A stretch of 64,000 bases of DNA from Theropithecus gelada (lineage: Eukaryota > Chordata > Mammalia > Primates > Cercopithecidae): the NCBI RefSeq assembly GCF_003255815.1, contig NC_037669.1, positions 135,929,558-135,993,557 of the forward strand, written 5' to 3'. Numbering within the stretch: position 1 is the first letter of the stretch; every line of letters starts with the position of its first letter. The translations under genes were made by a program, and so were the position numbers. This document shows positions 14,253 to 29,829 of the stretch, piece by piece. The notes under the pieces were generated by a model. It saw only the letters and a list, made by a program, of their open reading frames with translations. It was not told the DNA's origin and ran no database searches.

Positions 14253-15129
14253 CTACAACCTATCCACAATAAGCATTTGGGAGCCGTTCCTGGATTGGAA
14301 ACCAGAGCCAGATATCTGGCGGGAAGCCTAGTTTAATTTTTTGGAGACTGAAGAAATATTTGGCAAGTTTCTGTTTGAAATTAGGTCACAATGTGTGTAC
14401 CAATGCACAAAAAGTTCCTAATTTCTCTTGCCATGGAATGGAGGTATTTCTCTAAAACTGACACCTGATGACATTTCACGTATCTGGGGAGGCTGTTGGG
14501 GAAAGCTGTGTTTCAACTGCCATCTCCAAAGAAATATGAGTAAGTGCTCCTCAAAACCGTGCTGTTTCCTCCTCCCATGCAGCAAAAACACACAATACAA
14601 TGGTAAAAATCCCTGGCAGGAAATTAGCACATACCATTCAGTGACAACCACAGTCTACAATTTGAAAGACCCGGGCAGCTATTGCTGTCTAGCTCTCAGA
14701 GCTAGGATGAGAAGGAGGTGGCCAAAGACTGACTTAAACTCAAATTCTGAAATTGAATTAAATTTATCTTATAAGGGATGCCACTTGGGTGCCTCCTCAG
14801 GCCTCTGCACTTACACAGATCTTTCGATGGAAACAGCTTCTGTGGGAGAAAAGCCTGAGGAAATATAAAAATCCATAGTTCACCCTATGACACAACCCTT
14901 TGCTATCCACCCAAGTGACTTTCCAACGTTTCAGCCTCCCAGCCTTTTGATAGACAGGTGCAGGGCAAGAAGCAAAGACTTCAAATGGGAGGGGAAGACA
15001 TGACTGCCACATCGTGAGTTACAGAACCTTATAGTGTGGTGGAAAGTGAAGGTGAAAAGTGAAATTACTAAAGTGGCATCTTTGTAGTGATCTATAATCA
15101 ACCCAAATGAGGGGGGAGACATTCTGTTG
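14253..15129. other. KCNAB1 intron, single-copy
   Basis: No repeat or exon recognised. A 146-codon open frame (14428-14868) has no recognisable domain. Confidence 0.45.
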
Positions 15130-15365
15130 AGCTAAGATGTGCATCTGCAGTCTGCAGCCTGATTCTCCAGATTCAAGTACTGGCTTTAACACATACTTAA
15201 CCAGCTAACGTTGGGCAGGATCATTTTTAAGGCTCAATTTCCTTCCACAAAGTGAGATCATAAAAATAGGCATCACATGCACATGGATCACTGGGAAGGA
15301 ATCAATGGAATATCTAAGGAACGTGCTAGCTATATAATAAATAATCAATAAACAGTTGTTGATAT
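15130..15365 (+). mobile_element. MIR element
   Basis: A decayed MIR with 'gattcaagtactggctttaac', a 'gggcaggatca' segment and the end 'aataatcaataaacagttg' (split by changes) is readable. Confidence 0.55.
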
Positions 15366-15544
15366 TAGGAAAAGAAGAGAGATGTCATGGACTTTGGTCA
15401 GCTCACCCAGGAAGGCTTGTTTAAGGTCAAGGAATGAAGCATGGCTGTATCTACCCCTATGTTTACTAGAAAAACAGATTAGGGGTGACCACGCTCTTAA
15501 GCCATGTTCTAAGCTGACTTAGAGCCCATGTCCAGTGCAGAAGG

Positions 15545-15790
15545 TAATAAAAATAACGAACACATAGATGGTGGTTTATAACATACAGAGTATTTTCACA
15601 TATACTTTGGATCTAATCTTTAAAATCCTAGAAGATGGATAACATAGATGTTTTCATTTCTACCATATAGATGACAAAATCAAGGCTTGGAGAGGAGAGG
15701 TGTTTTGCTAAAATCCACACAACCTGCCAGAAACAGAGCTAGGATTTAAATCTAGGCCTTTCTATTCCAGAGACAAGAGATGAATCCACT
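15545..15790 (-). mobile_element. MIR element
   Basis: Antisense MIR: 'tagatgacaaaatcaaggcttgg' then 'ccagaaacagagctaggatttaaa' (substitutions omitted) give the reverse core. Confidence 0.55.
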
Positions 15791-16059
15791 GTGCATGGAG
15801 AGAGGAAATGTGAGACAGACAAGGTGTTTGATCCATGTTAATCAGAAAAGATTTTAAACCAGGGTATGAATGAAAATCTTAGAAGAACAAGGTTCTAACT
15901 GAAGCAAGGAGGGAAGCAGCATGTCAAGACCATTTGCTAAGGCTTGGAGAATTTTCCCAAGCTTAAGGAACTCATAGAGGGACTCTTAGCTAAAGGAAGA
16001 TCAGGGAGGCAAAATAACAGAGGGCCTGATGGCACTTCAAAGGGGAATAGCAATTATGG

Positions 16060-16262
16060 CTTTTGCTGAAGGCCCCTTCCTATGCACTCAGCACTATGCT
16101 AAAACTTTTATGGATATTATCTCATTTAATCTTCTCAACTCTACGAATATGTAACCCTGTTATTCTGATTTTACTGGTGAGAAGACTGAGGTTCCAGGTC
16201 ACATAGATTGTAAGGGGTTGAATTTAGACCTAAGTCAGTCTGACATCAGAATTTATATTAAT
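16060..16262 (-). mobile_element. MIR element
   Basis: Antisense MIR with the order 'ttatctcatttaatcttc', a 'gagaagactgaggttccagg' segment and the end 'gacctaagtcagtctgac'. Confidence 0.7.
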
Positions 16263-17845
16263 GTGTCCCCAGTTTATATATCCATGGCGACTTGCAGAGG
16301 AGGCAAGAGGCACAACGTCTCTAACTGGCTAATACCACAACTGCACAACGTGAAAAGTAAATGTGAAAACTTAATAAGCCAAGCTGTATAAAATACAACT
16401 AAGCTGTATAGCTAAGGCTAAATTTAAACTCATGGTATGATATCACCACACCCCAGAGAAGCAGAGTATTCAGTACATAGAGACAGAACTAGAAAGGTTG
16501 ACATTGGATATGGAGTAGAATAACAAAGGCTCAAAGAGATAACCTGGAACATACTTGAGCATATTCAGCAGGGAGGTAGCTCAGGGAATATTTCATCCCC
16601 TTAATGGGAAAAGAAGAAAAAAAATCAAAAATTGACAGAAAATGAATAGGCAGAACCACACTCTCCTTCACTGAAGGATATGGGTTGTAACAAGACTATG
16701 AGGTTATTGTATGGATTAAACAGAATGACTGTAAAAAGCCCCTGGAAGACAGCATGATGCTTTATAAATGCTTAATAATTATGAAGGAGATGAAAGAAAT
16801 AGTCCTTTGTGTATCATCTTGAGGATTTTTGTCAGATCTGAATTCCACCACTACTCATAGTTAGTGAATGTTTTCCTATAAATTGCCTCATGTATTTTAA
16901 ACCTTATCCTTGTGCCCTGCTATAATAGCCATGAATTCATAGACTTTAGGTGTATGTTATACATTTCTTCCTAATAGTCATGAAAATGAATTATCAACCC
17001 ATTGAAAGATTTAATTTCCACATGCCCCCAAAAATCTTCTCTGGCACAATTAGAGTGCCATAGTTTGGGAAACATTGAAAGCATGTAAAGAAGCCAGACA
17101 AGGAACCAGGAGACCTGGGATCTGGCCCTAGATGATCATGCATGTCACCTTTATGAGGTAAATTGCCTCACAGGAAAGTAGAACACCGGCTCTACGTTGT
17201 GTGAAGGCAAATGAGATAATGCACGAGAAGACATTTCATAAACAAGGATACTACAAATTGTGGGTATTTGTGTTACTCTGTCTCCTTCTACTAAAGAACA
17301 CTTTTTAAAAAATTAAACATCTGTCAGTAATCAACCAATCACTAAAATAACACACTCTGAAAATCAAAGAGAAGTTTTCTCCTTCTTGTACAACTTCAAA
17401 ACAAAGCATCACCTCATCCCCTTTTTCTTTCAGAGATACTTCAATTGCACTGTCTCTATAAACAACACAGTGTGCCCCTTTGGTCAGGTTTATGTCATTA
17501 TACCCCGCAGGCTCAAAGCTGGACAAAGCTCAAGGGATCATCTCGTCTAGTCTCATTATTTTACAGAGGAGGCACTGAGTTCCGGAGAACTTTGAAAACC
17601 TTACTTATGACCACATTACAAAATGGGATTTGAATCATGACTCCCGGCCCCCCTCAACCGATTTTCCTACTGTTACATGAGCCCATTCCCTGGAATGGCA
17701 GAGAGATCTCAGAGAAAGAGGAGCCAGAGCTTACGCTCTATCTAATTTATCAATGGCCAGTTAGGAAAGAACCCTATGGGCAAGTCAGAAGACCAAGATA
17801 GAGGCACTGCCTTCTAGGTGTCCACAGTCATTCAGAAGAAACCAG
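16263..17845. other. KCNAB1 intron with small MIR fragments
   Basis: Mostly single-copy. Short MIR-like pieces are visible near 16670-16790 (+), 17100-17270 (+) and 17530-17645 (-). No exon was recognised. Confidence 0.45.
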
Positions 17846-17846
17846 G

Positions 17847-17894
<48 letters not shown>
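17846..17894. repeat. (GC)n(CA)n microsatellite
   Basis: Four GC units run into about 20 CA units. Alternating purine-pyrimidine of this length can adopt Z-DNA and is likely length-polymorphic. Confidence 0.97.
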
Positions 17895-17896
<2 letters not shown>

Positions 17897-17906
17897 CTAA
17901 ACGAAG

Positions 17907-17941
17907 AGGAAATCTAAAACTTTCTCAGTTTTAGATTTCCT
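17907..17941. repeat. Perfect 15-bp inverted repeat (hairpin)
   Basis: AGGAAATCTAAAACT (17907-17921) and its exact reverse complement (17927-17941) are separated by the 5-base loop TTCTC. It sits 12 bases from the CA microsatellite. Confidence 0.97.
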
Positions 17942-18655
17942 TTAGTTTGGCTCAGTTTTGTCAAGATAACCAAAAAAGCAGTCACAGGGTTGCAGACTGA
18001 ACAAACCCCTGTGCATTTGGCTGCTCCTGTGAAGTGATATGCCTGTCCAGGGATGTCCACTTCCAACTCATCACCCTGGTGGTGCAGTTACACAGGGTAA
18101 TGGCAGCCTCATGCCCAAGTCAAAGGACATCATCACCATCTTTAGTGACCATGGCAACTCCAACACTCCCCAGAGGCTGCTGCTGGGACACTGTAACTTT
18201 CTCTGGCTACCTAAATCCTGTCCTGTTGATGTTCACCCTTCCACTCCTAGCCCAATCATTCAGTGGTCCAAGATTTTCTCTAACATGCAAAACAACAGAA
18301 CGATGAGCTAGGGGGCAATCTTTCTAGCATATAACTAAAATCACAGTAAACTACATAAAAATGTCCTCATATTCCAATATCTTTGAAAAAATACTTCTAT
18401 GTGACTGCTCATACAAATATGACATGAATTACAGCCTTAGGGAGAATGTGTCTGCTCTAAGAAATAGATATCTTTTAGAAAAGGAAGAGCTTTCTCTTCA
18501 ACAACAACAAAAAATGAATTAATAGCCTTTTCTAGGAAAAAAAAATATTGGTTTGAATAATTTAGAGTTATTCCATTGTAGCTCACTTCCATCCTTCCAT
18601 ACTCCATCCCAGATACCATCTTACTGATGCTGTCCACTATGTTCCAGGAATGTGG
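17942..18655. other. KCNAB1 intron, single-copy
   Basis: No repeat recognised. Two overlapping ~90-codon open frames at 18034-18311 have no recognisable domain. Confidence 0.4.
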
Positions 18656-18659
18656 AAAA

Positions 18660-18800
18660 GGAGGAAAGTGGCAGAGAGGAGCACGAAAATTGGTTGAGTG
18701 TCTAATCTACACCAGATGATTTACATCATTTCATGGAATCCTTACAGCAGTCTTATGAGCTAGATATTTTTATGCCCATTTACAGAATCAGTGTGAGCAC
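18660..18800 (-). mobile_element. MIR fragment
   Basis: Antisense MIR-like phrase 'atttacatcatttcatggaatcc' followed by 'cagtcttatgagctag'. Confidence 0.5.
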
Positions 18801-18864
18801 ACTCCAGAAAAGAGAGGCATCCCTACTTTTGGCATCTCCAATAACAGTCTCATGATAATAGCAA

Positions 18865-19110
18865 GGGCATAGATCATGCGTCAGGAAAGATGTTAAGACC
18901 TTTGTATAATATCATATTTACTACTGTATGTGCCCACTGCTGTTCTGTGAGCTTTACTTACTTAAGTCATTTGAGCTCCTATAACAACCCTAAGGTATTA
19001 CTGCCATCATTACCCACTTTTTATAGCTGAGAAGACTAAATCACATAGCTGGTAAGTGGTAGAGCCAGGGCTTGAACCCAGAAGCCTAGCTCCAGGATCT
19101 GTGGCCTCAA
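18865..19110 (-). mobile_element. MIR element
   Basis: Antisense MIR: 'tataacaaccctaaggtatta', 'ttatagctgagaagact' and 'agagccagggcttgaaccc' appear in order, a well preserved copy. Confidence 0.75.
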
Positions 19111-19549
19111 CCAAAACCAACTGCTTCTCTCAGGCAAGGGGCTTACCCAGAGCCTCCAGGCTAGTAAGTGGTACTGCTGAGATGCAGTCTGCTGGCCACC
19201 AGACTCCAGAGCCTCATTTTCATCACCAGGCCCAACTACACTTCACTTTGCCAAAGCTAATACCTGCATTTGATACCCAAGAGGCTCCCCCTCCTTGGGG
19301 ATCTGAGGACGATTTTGCTCTATTCTTTGCATTACATACATTCTCTCTCCCCTGGACTCCTCCCCTCTGCTCTCTCCTCCTCGGCATTGCCTCTTCTTGA
19401 GACTGGCCTGCACATACTGCCTGTCCTCTATGCCTCCCCTCTACCCAACTCCCCAGTCTCCAAAGTAGTCAAATGGCCTCCTCTCCTCCTGTTCTCCTGG
19501 CCACACTCCCAGATCCAGCCTGCAAGAAACTTTGAAGGATGCTGTCAGT

Positions 19550-19830
19550 AGCCTCGTGAACAGAAGCAGCTCTCTATCTTCATTTCCTGCCCCCTTTATC
19601 TGCACCTCTGCTCACTCTTCCCTATGCATGGATTGCCTTCCCCTCCCCATCTCCTCCTGCTCAAATCCTGCACATCTTCCAAGTCCATATCCAATTACTC
19701 CTAGGCCGCAAGCAACTAGAATCTTTTCAAATTTCATCTTTGTGTCACCTACAAGGCCTTGTACAAACAAGAATCTCAATCAATGGCTGTCGAATGTTTA
19801 CTCACTGATCTCCAGCTTGATTCTTAACAA
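19550..19830 (+). mobile_element. L2-like LINE fragment
   Basis: Pyrimidine-rich sequence with L2-type phrases such as 'tggattgccttcccc' and 'ctcctgctcaaatcctgcac'. Boundaries are approximate; the CT-rich stretch from 19300 may belong to it. Confidence 0.5.
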
Positions 19831-20389
19831 GAATATCTTCTTGCATAAACTTCTTGCATCAATTCAGATTCTTTCATAAACTCAGCCAAAGGCTTCTAAG
19901 CTCTTGGATCTCCTGCTGCCTGTTGGCAGGAACCAAGTCTACCAAACTCACCTGGAAAACTAACTGCCTTTTCTCACACAGAACCACATCTGGCCTTCTA
20001 GAAGCAAGTGTGAGTAAACACTTTCTTGGAAGTCAAGCAGTTTTGAGAGCAGAGAGAGAAAATATTAGGAGCGAGTCTCAGTATAACTACTGTCCTAGAT
20101 AATAAGAAACATTCATTAAGGTGGTAAAAATCAGTATTAAAATGCTATAGCTAAATTTTCACTCACATGTCACTTTGCCCTATTAAATGTTCCTAGTAAC
20201 TCTAATTTAATAGGTTCAGTCAACTATCATTTGAAATGTGAATACGGATAGTGTTTAAAAGCTCTTTGTATACTATTTCCAAATCACTTTTCCTCAGCAG
20301 GATGGTATCCTACGAATCCTTAAAAAGCTTTTGGTGAGGACACACAAAGGTCTCTTATAAAATATTAATTGAGCACAGCAGGATGCTAG

Positions 20390-21000
<611 letters not shown>

Positions 21001-21104
21001 ATTATGTAGTACAGAGAAAGCAATGAGATAGGCATTCTTGAATATTGATAGTGAGAAGGTATAATGAGAAAAATGTTTCCAGAAAGCAATTGGATAATAT
21101 TCAT

Positions 21105-21180
21105 TAAGAATAAATATATATATTTGCATATCTATGTATATGTGTATATGTATATGTTTATCTATACATATATATAATAC
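21105..21180. repeat. AT-rich (TATA/TATG)n low-complexity repeat
   Basis: Alternating TATA and TATG units with high A+T content. Confidence 0.8.
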
Positions 21181-21184
21181 ATTC

Positions 21185-21920
<736 letters not shown>

Positions 21921-21924
21921 AACA

Positions 21925-22913
21925 TGCCCACAGTTACACAAGCAGTAAGAAGAAAAGCCAATCCTTTGCCTTCAACTTCAGAACTCTGGCCCCTGCCCCA
22001 TCCTCCCTCGGTGTGCAGGGCCATGAACTGTCACCTTAAAAAAATCAGTATCACAGAGTTATCAGTCAACTCTGAGATGAACAATAAATCTGTATTAAGC
22101 AAAGTATATTAGATTGTTTCACTATATAGTCATATGTAAATACAGCCCAGAAAAGGAGTCAGATCTACTTACCACAAACCTAATGTGCATTCCCTATCCT
22201 GCTGCCTGCAATTTTACTTCTTAAATATACCAGGACTGCTGAATCTTCCCCACCTCTAAGGCTTTCTTCCAATCATTTAATAATACCCTTTGTTTCAAAT
22301 ATAAGTTACCATAGAATCTGGACATAAAGCAATCCTCAAATTCCTCAGGAACTAGAATTAACCTGATGTAAAATATTTTTATTCCATCTTCCAAGAAAGG
22401 AAACAAGTTTGAGTTCACTAGCAATTCCTTACTGATGAACATTAACCGAAGACCCACAGAATTATTGCCAATAGCAAATGTGTCATGTCTTCAAGGACTC
22501 TTCAATACATTTCATATTCTGTCTCATAAGTAATGTTTCACAGGTGGATAAAGTGGTTAATATTTTATAAGTTAATCACATTTATCTTCTATGTACAAGT
22601 TTCTAATGGAGATGTCACTCGCGGGCCATGCTATTGGAAGAAAGAACAATTGGAAGTCCAAGAAAATTTTCTGTGACTTCTCAATGACTGACATTTATGA
22701 ATGAAAGAAAAATTTGGGTGACTTGGGGGATCGCACACTCTATCGCTTACATTAAAATTGGAAGAGATTGCACCATCAGACATTGTCACTGTCCAGGAAT
22801 CTCAAGGACTCAATAGAGGAATGCAGTTCCAACATTTGAGAGGTAAAAAAGTTGCTGGCGATGAGAAAAACTGCCTTCGTTTCCTGAGCTATGCAAACAT
22901 TGAACTCTGTAAT
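21925..22913. other. KCNAB1 intron, single-copy
   Basis: No repeat or exon recognised. Confidence 0.45.
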
Positions 22914-22928
22914 AAATATATTTAATTT

Positions 22929-25188
<2,260 letters not shown>

Positions 25189-25463
25189 CTGTGCGGCATG
25201 CCCGTGGTGCAAGCGGTGGTGTGCTCGCTGGACAGGTCGCAGAGCTTTAGGTACCAGTTCATCTCCACTTCGCGCAGCAGAGCCAGTTGACGCGCCCTGA
25301 GCTGGCTTTCCCCTGAAGGGCTAAGGCTGCTGTCTTTAGCATTTTCTGAGGCTTTCTTGGGAGATTTGTCTTTCCCTGCTACAGAAAACCCAGACTGTCT
25401 CCTTAACTTGGTGTTCTCCTCTGAGATCTGACTCCCCGCTGCCCCTGTCCGGGCTGCCAGCAT
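25189..25463 (-). CDS. KCNAB1: KCNAB1 alternative first coding exon, Kv-beta-1.3 isoform N-terminus
   Basis: This exon encodes the N-terminus of Kv-beta-1.3, starting MLAARTGAAGSQISEENTKL and ending ...SSEHTTACTTGMPH. In this isoform the extreme N-terminus acts as an inactivation particle entering the Kv1 pore. Residues A3 and R5, reported to matter for lipid binding and pore block, are intact here. A Lys/Ser-rich stretch and a Leu/Arg-rich helix-like segment (about residues 55-70) follow. ATG is at 25463-25461 with A at -3. Ninety-one codons plus two bases precede the donor CAG|GTAAGC (intron begins at 25188), the same phase as the Kv-beta-1.2 exon, so the two are interchangeable starts. The exon is richer in CpG than its surroundings. 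The reading frame is uninterrupted. Kv-beta-1.3 transcripts would splice over the 2.1 kb exon to shared exons left of the window. Confidence 0.95.
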
Positions 25464-25850
25464 CGTGGAGATTTGTGTCTTTCAGAGAAGACTGGAAGTC
25501 ACTGTCATCAAAGTAATCTGAATTGATTTTTCTGCTTCTGTCTCCCTCCCTCGTCCCTGCCCACTCCACCTCTCTTAACCTTATCCTGCCACAAAGCTGT
25601 AATTGAGCCCAGTCTGTGGCTTGGGATGAAAATGTATCTCTAACCTTTCCTAATGAAGAGGTAAGGTGGCCACTACCTGTGATATCTTGAAACATGGAAA
25701 TTTTAAAAACAACTCCCAACAACTTTGTAATACTGCAGTTTGGCAGTGGCTGTTTCTTCTGCAAAGTTAGGACTTTTGCTTTATTTAATAATAACAACTC
25801 TGAACCTTTGGTCATATAGGTTTGGTAAATTATATTTGATAATCATGTTA
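25464..25850 (-). promoter_or_regulatory. 5' flank / 5' UTR of the Kv-beta-1.3 first exon
   Basis: This is the minus-strand sequence immediately upstream of the Kv-beta-1.3 ATG. It should hold the 5' UTR and perhaps the core promoter, but no TATA box, initiator or CpG island can be fixed by eye. An open frame starting at 25815 runs without a stop to 25336, out of frame with and overlapping the Kv-beta-1.3 start. If transcription begins above 25815 this would be a long overlapping upstream ORF. No known repeat was recognised here, fitting retained regulatory sequence. Confidence 0.4.
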
Positions 25851-27149
25851 GGTTATAAAAGATTTCTGGAGGCTCATTAGCCATTCCTGATTAGAGTCCC
25901 TTTGGAGTTTTAAAAGTTTTCATGTGAATTTCCTCAAATAAGTTTAACAGTATCAATGCAAGGGGAAGATTATTTCTCTTGTGTAAACCTTAACATTTTA
26001 CATTTATTTTACATTTCTTTGAATGTCAGTGAACCACATAACGTATGTCAGGCACTCTTTCATTCCTAATGTGAGAATGGTAAGCCCTCATAACTGATTC
26101 AGTAACTGCCCCTCCCAGCACTTCTGACAAATGGAAGCCATGAGAATTACCTGATAATTGGGAAGACGAAGGCCAAAGTTGGTGTGAAAAAAACAGAAGA
26201 GTGGGAGGGAATGGTGGGAGCCTGTATGTCCATGGATGTGTATGTGTATGTCCAGTGTACATGAAAACTAGTTTGGGAAAAAGAAAGAAAGCCAAGTTGA
26301 TGGCCTATGGTTCAGATGCATGGGGTTGACCCCCACACACCCATGGATCTGACTCTGTTTTAGTTTAGGAGATAATGATGTCAGGGTCCACCTAGGGGTC
26401 TATCACAGAGTTGTTTAGTGACCCGTTAAGCACCGGGTACCCTCCCCCTCAATCAACTTAAGTCTCTTCTGGATCAACTGTCTCAGTGTCTGCTGCATGT
26501 AAAGAACTTGGGAAGGTTCATGAATTCTTCTTTCCATGACAAGACCGTAGGTTAAAAATTATAGAGGTATAGCAAGGCCTTAGAGCCCCTGAGAAGAGCA
26601 GGAGAGGAAGGAGGAAAGAAGCATGTCTTCTTAAAGAGATAGGAAAGTGCAGTTAGCTCTTCCGGAAAGTCTGTCAAGGTCTTTGAGGATCCTTATGGCT
26701 GTTAATTAACCAATATCAATATTAACCAATTATCAGCTATGTGGGCTTTTGCATATTTGGGTAAAAGCTGTTTGATATCAGTGTCCAGGATAGTCTAGGA
26801 TTAGAACTGTGACCACCAACTAATGTGCAGCCTGAAGCATGTATCAAAGGAGGCAGCTGATATCAACTAGTAGGGTCAGTCCCATCTGACACTGTGGGGT
26901 CTCAGGAACTGTTAGCACCAGCAGGCGACAGCCTCTTCAACTTCTCTCTTTGCTCCCATCCCTTGAGTCATTGAGGAGTTCTGGCAACATTAAATGCATA
27001 GCAACCAGACTCCCCAAAGTGCAGACTGGAGACAATCCCCCCAGTTTAATATTCTTGGAGATGTTTCAGTAGGGGGCTCTGCAATGGAACTGTGGAAAGG
27101 GCACTATGTTCATTCAGCCAAGGAGACACAGGGCTTCCCAATGTCCTTG
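25851..27149. other. Single-copy flank upstream of the Kv-beta-1.3 exon
   Basis: No repeat or exon recognised. Whether it is intergenic or intron of a longer KCNAB1 transcript cannot be decided here. Confidence 0.45.
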
Positions 27150-27312
27150 GTTTGCAGGGCTGTTGTGTTTAAGAGCTCTGCTCTGGAGTCAGACTGCTTG
27201 GGTTCAAATCCTAATTCCATCATGTACCAGTTCTGCGATCCTAGACGAATTTCTTAACTCCAGTATGCTTTATTCCCTATCTCTATAAAAATAGAGATAA
27301 TTATCTACTTAC
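27150..27312 (+). mobile_element. MIR element
   Basis: Clear MIR core with 'gcttgggttcaaatcctaat' preceded by 'ctctggagtcagactg'. Confidence 0.78.
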
Positions 27313-27317
27313 TCCTT

Positions 27318-27745
27318 TCATTGCAAGGTGGGGTCTGTTTCTCAACCCCTTGAATCTGGGTGAGCTTCATACTACTTTGATGTAAAACGTGGTGGAATTG
27401 ATACTATGTAACATTCACAGTTAAGTCAGAAAGACCATGCAGCTTTCACCCACCACTCTTGGAATGTTCATTCTGTAAGGAATCCGATTACCTTAACATT
27501 GCCTTGCTGGACAGCCACTTGCAGGTGCTCTGATCAGTAGCCCCAGCTGAGTTTCCAGACAACAGTTAGCTTGGGCACTATCCTTAGATGACTGCGGTCC
27601 CGGCCAACATCTGACTGCAACTGCAAAAGACATCCCAAATTACAATGACCAACTCATACCCTCCCAAATTCCTAACCCACAAAATTGTGAGCTAAATATA
27701 ATGTTTGCTTTATCACTACCATTAAGTTTTGGGATTTTTTATAGT
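27318..27745 (+). mobile_element. Ancient LTR-like repeat
   Basis: It begins 'aaggtggggtctgtttctc' and runs through 'gatgactgcggtcccggcc' to 'taccattaagttttgggat', a layout shared with the element at 47.1-47.7 kb. Family not assigned with certainty. Confidence 0.55.
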
Positions 27746-27994
27746 GCACAGGAGTAATGAGAACACTACTTATATCTTTATTATAAACATTTAACAATAT
27801 ATGTGTGAGACTTAGAACAATTTCTAGCATTATTAACATTCAATAAGTATTAATATTTATTCTCCAGGTTAGAAACCATTGCATCAGTAGAATCTAAACT
27901 TTCTGCTTCTGCTTCCCTTTTAAAAATTTGGAAAACTAAGTATTAACTTCAACACTTTTAGGTATACAAACAACATTTTTCATCATAAATTAAG

Positions 27995-28382
27995 TAGTCA
28001 CGAGCCACATGATGACATTTCAGTCGATGACGTACTGCATACACCAAGGTGGTCCCATAAGATTATAATGGTGCTGAAAAATTTTTATAACCTAGTGACA
28101 TCATAGTTATCATAACGGTGTAGTACAACCATTACCTTTTCTATATTTAGATACACAAGTACTTACCATTGTGCTATAATTACCTACAATATTTAGTACA
28201 GCAATATGCTAGACAGGTTTGTAGCTTAGTATCAATAGGCTCTACCATATAGTCTAGGTGTGGAATAGGCTATACCATCTAGGTTTGTGTCAGTGCATTC
28301 TATGATATTCCCACAAGTATGAAATCGTCTAAGGAGGCATTTCTCAGAAAGTGACCCTGTTGTTAAGGAATGCATGACCGTA
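27995..28382. mobile_element. Nonautonomous DNA transposon (MITE-like)
   Basis: Diverged terminal inverted repeats (left 'agtcacgagccacatgatga', right 'gttaaggaatgcatgaccgt') enclose a noncoding body with 'taggtttgtgtcagtgca'. I recognise the body as an ancient mammalian DNA transposon, probably Tigger-like, but do not assign the subfamily. Confidence 0.6.
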
Positions 28383-28439
28383 GTTGCAAAGGATGCAACA
28401 TCTAGCATATTGTACATAGTATTATTTTTAAATAAAGTG

Positions 28440-29149
28440 GTTACATCACTATCTTAAGTGTATCCAGTGAAATTTAAATCCCGTAGCTATTTGATATCTA
28501 TCATTATCCATTTTAAAAATTCATGAACAAGCTCTTCTTTAGCAGCTGGAAATTTAACGTTCTTCCTCTTTCTCCCTGAACTAATTTTTTCCAGTCAATT
28601 TCTCACCCAGAATTTTATTTTAATATGTAATATTTGTATGCTTGACAGTGTCTTACAGATGACCCTGTCAAATAATTTTGATGCAATGAAAGTATTAATA
28701 TAAATAAAAATTTAAATTATTTTTTATGACCATAAGATTAAGTGTTATCAGATATCTTAGGGATTGTGTCATCTTGACAACTATAATCAGACATAATTGA
28801 TCAAATGCAGATTTTATAAATTTTGATAAACTTTGCTTAACATAAAAATAAATTTTTTTGAAAATCTGTCTTTTAATGGCTTGTATAGGGCTGCGATATT
28901 TTTTCTGAATTAGGTCATGTGTTCATGGAGGTATGTTATTTATTGGGAGACTGAGACAGGTAGGATTAAGCATTAATTCTATTCTCTTTATGTTTTCATT
29001 TTTAAAGGTATGTGCTGTGAGAAATCTTGTTTACATAAATAACTTAATGAAAATGGAACTTTTTTATTATAGTAAAATCATTCAGTCCTTTGAATGTCTT
29101 CTCAAATATACATAAAAATCACAGTGATGTGTCATTTTTAAATGATATA
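28440..29149. other. AT-rich single-copy sequence
   Basis: No repeat family or gene recognised. Confidence 0.4.
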
Positions 29150-29400
29150 TGTATATTTCATTGCTGCATAATAGATGTACATCTATTCAGGGTACATGTG
29201 ATAATTTAATATATTTGTTTAATCTGTAAAGATCAAATCAGTGTACGTGGGACATCCATCACCTTAAATATTTGTCTTTATGCTAGAACCACTGAAATTC
29301 TTCTCTTCCAGCTATTTTGAAATACACAATACATTATTGTACACTATAGTACCCGTACTGATCTAATACTAGATTCATGATACATTTTAAAATATAAATA
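29150..29400 (-). mobile_element. L1 3' UTR fragment (L1MA-like), antisense
   Basis: Antisense L1 3' UTR phrases such as 'gatcaaatcagtgtacgtgg', 'catccatcacctt' and 'agctattttgaaatacac' are in order. Confidence 0.7.
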
Positions 29401-29404
29401 TAAA

Positions 29405-29640
29405 AATGATGATGTATCCACCCCCAGCTGAGATGGAGAGCTTCTAGAAGGCTATGACAGAGGAGTGAAATGATCAGAGTTACATATTCGAAAGATCACT
29501 CTGGCTACGGTGCTGAGGGCAGGTCATTGGGAGTCAAAGGAAGAAGAAAGGAGGGTGATTTGGAAGCTATTGCAATGATGTCGGTGGAGATGAGGGTAGC
29601 TTAGAACAGGTTGGTGAACACCGGTGGTCAATGTGTATAT
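29405..29640. repeat. Ancient interspersed repeat (family not assigned)
   Basis: Phrases 'gatcactctggcta', 'ggaagctattgcaatgatgt' and 'gagatgagggtagctt' recur in diverged form at 61.6-61.9 kb, so this is a dispersed ancient repeat rather than unique DNA. Confidence 0.5.
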
Positions 29641-29829
29641 ATGTTTTGCAAGTAGAAAGGATAGGACTTCCTGGTTGATTGGTACAAGAAAAGTAATACA
29701 AAAGAATAAGGGGAGTTGAGAATGTCCCAAAGGATCATGGCCTGAGCCACTTGCTAGGACTGAGAAGATGTAGGAGGATGAATATTTCTGGGTAGGTGTG
29801 GAGTAATCAAAGGGTTGTTTCGTATTTTT

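Noticed and set aside
18034..18311. Overlapping ~90-codon frames that look codon-like
   Set aside because: Considered a possible retrocopy fragment, but no parent gene could be recognised and there is no tail or duplication.
25853..25861. TATAAAAG upstream of the Kv-beta-1.3 exon
   Set aside because: It is a good TATA box only on the plus strand, which points away from KCNAB1; the minus-strand reading is weak.
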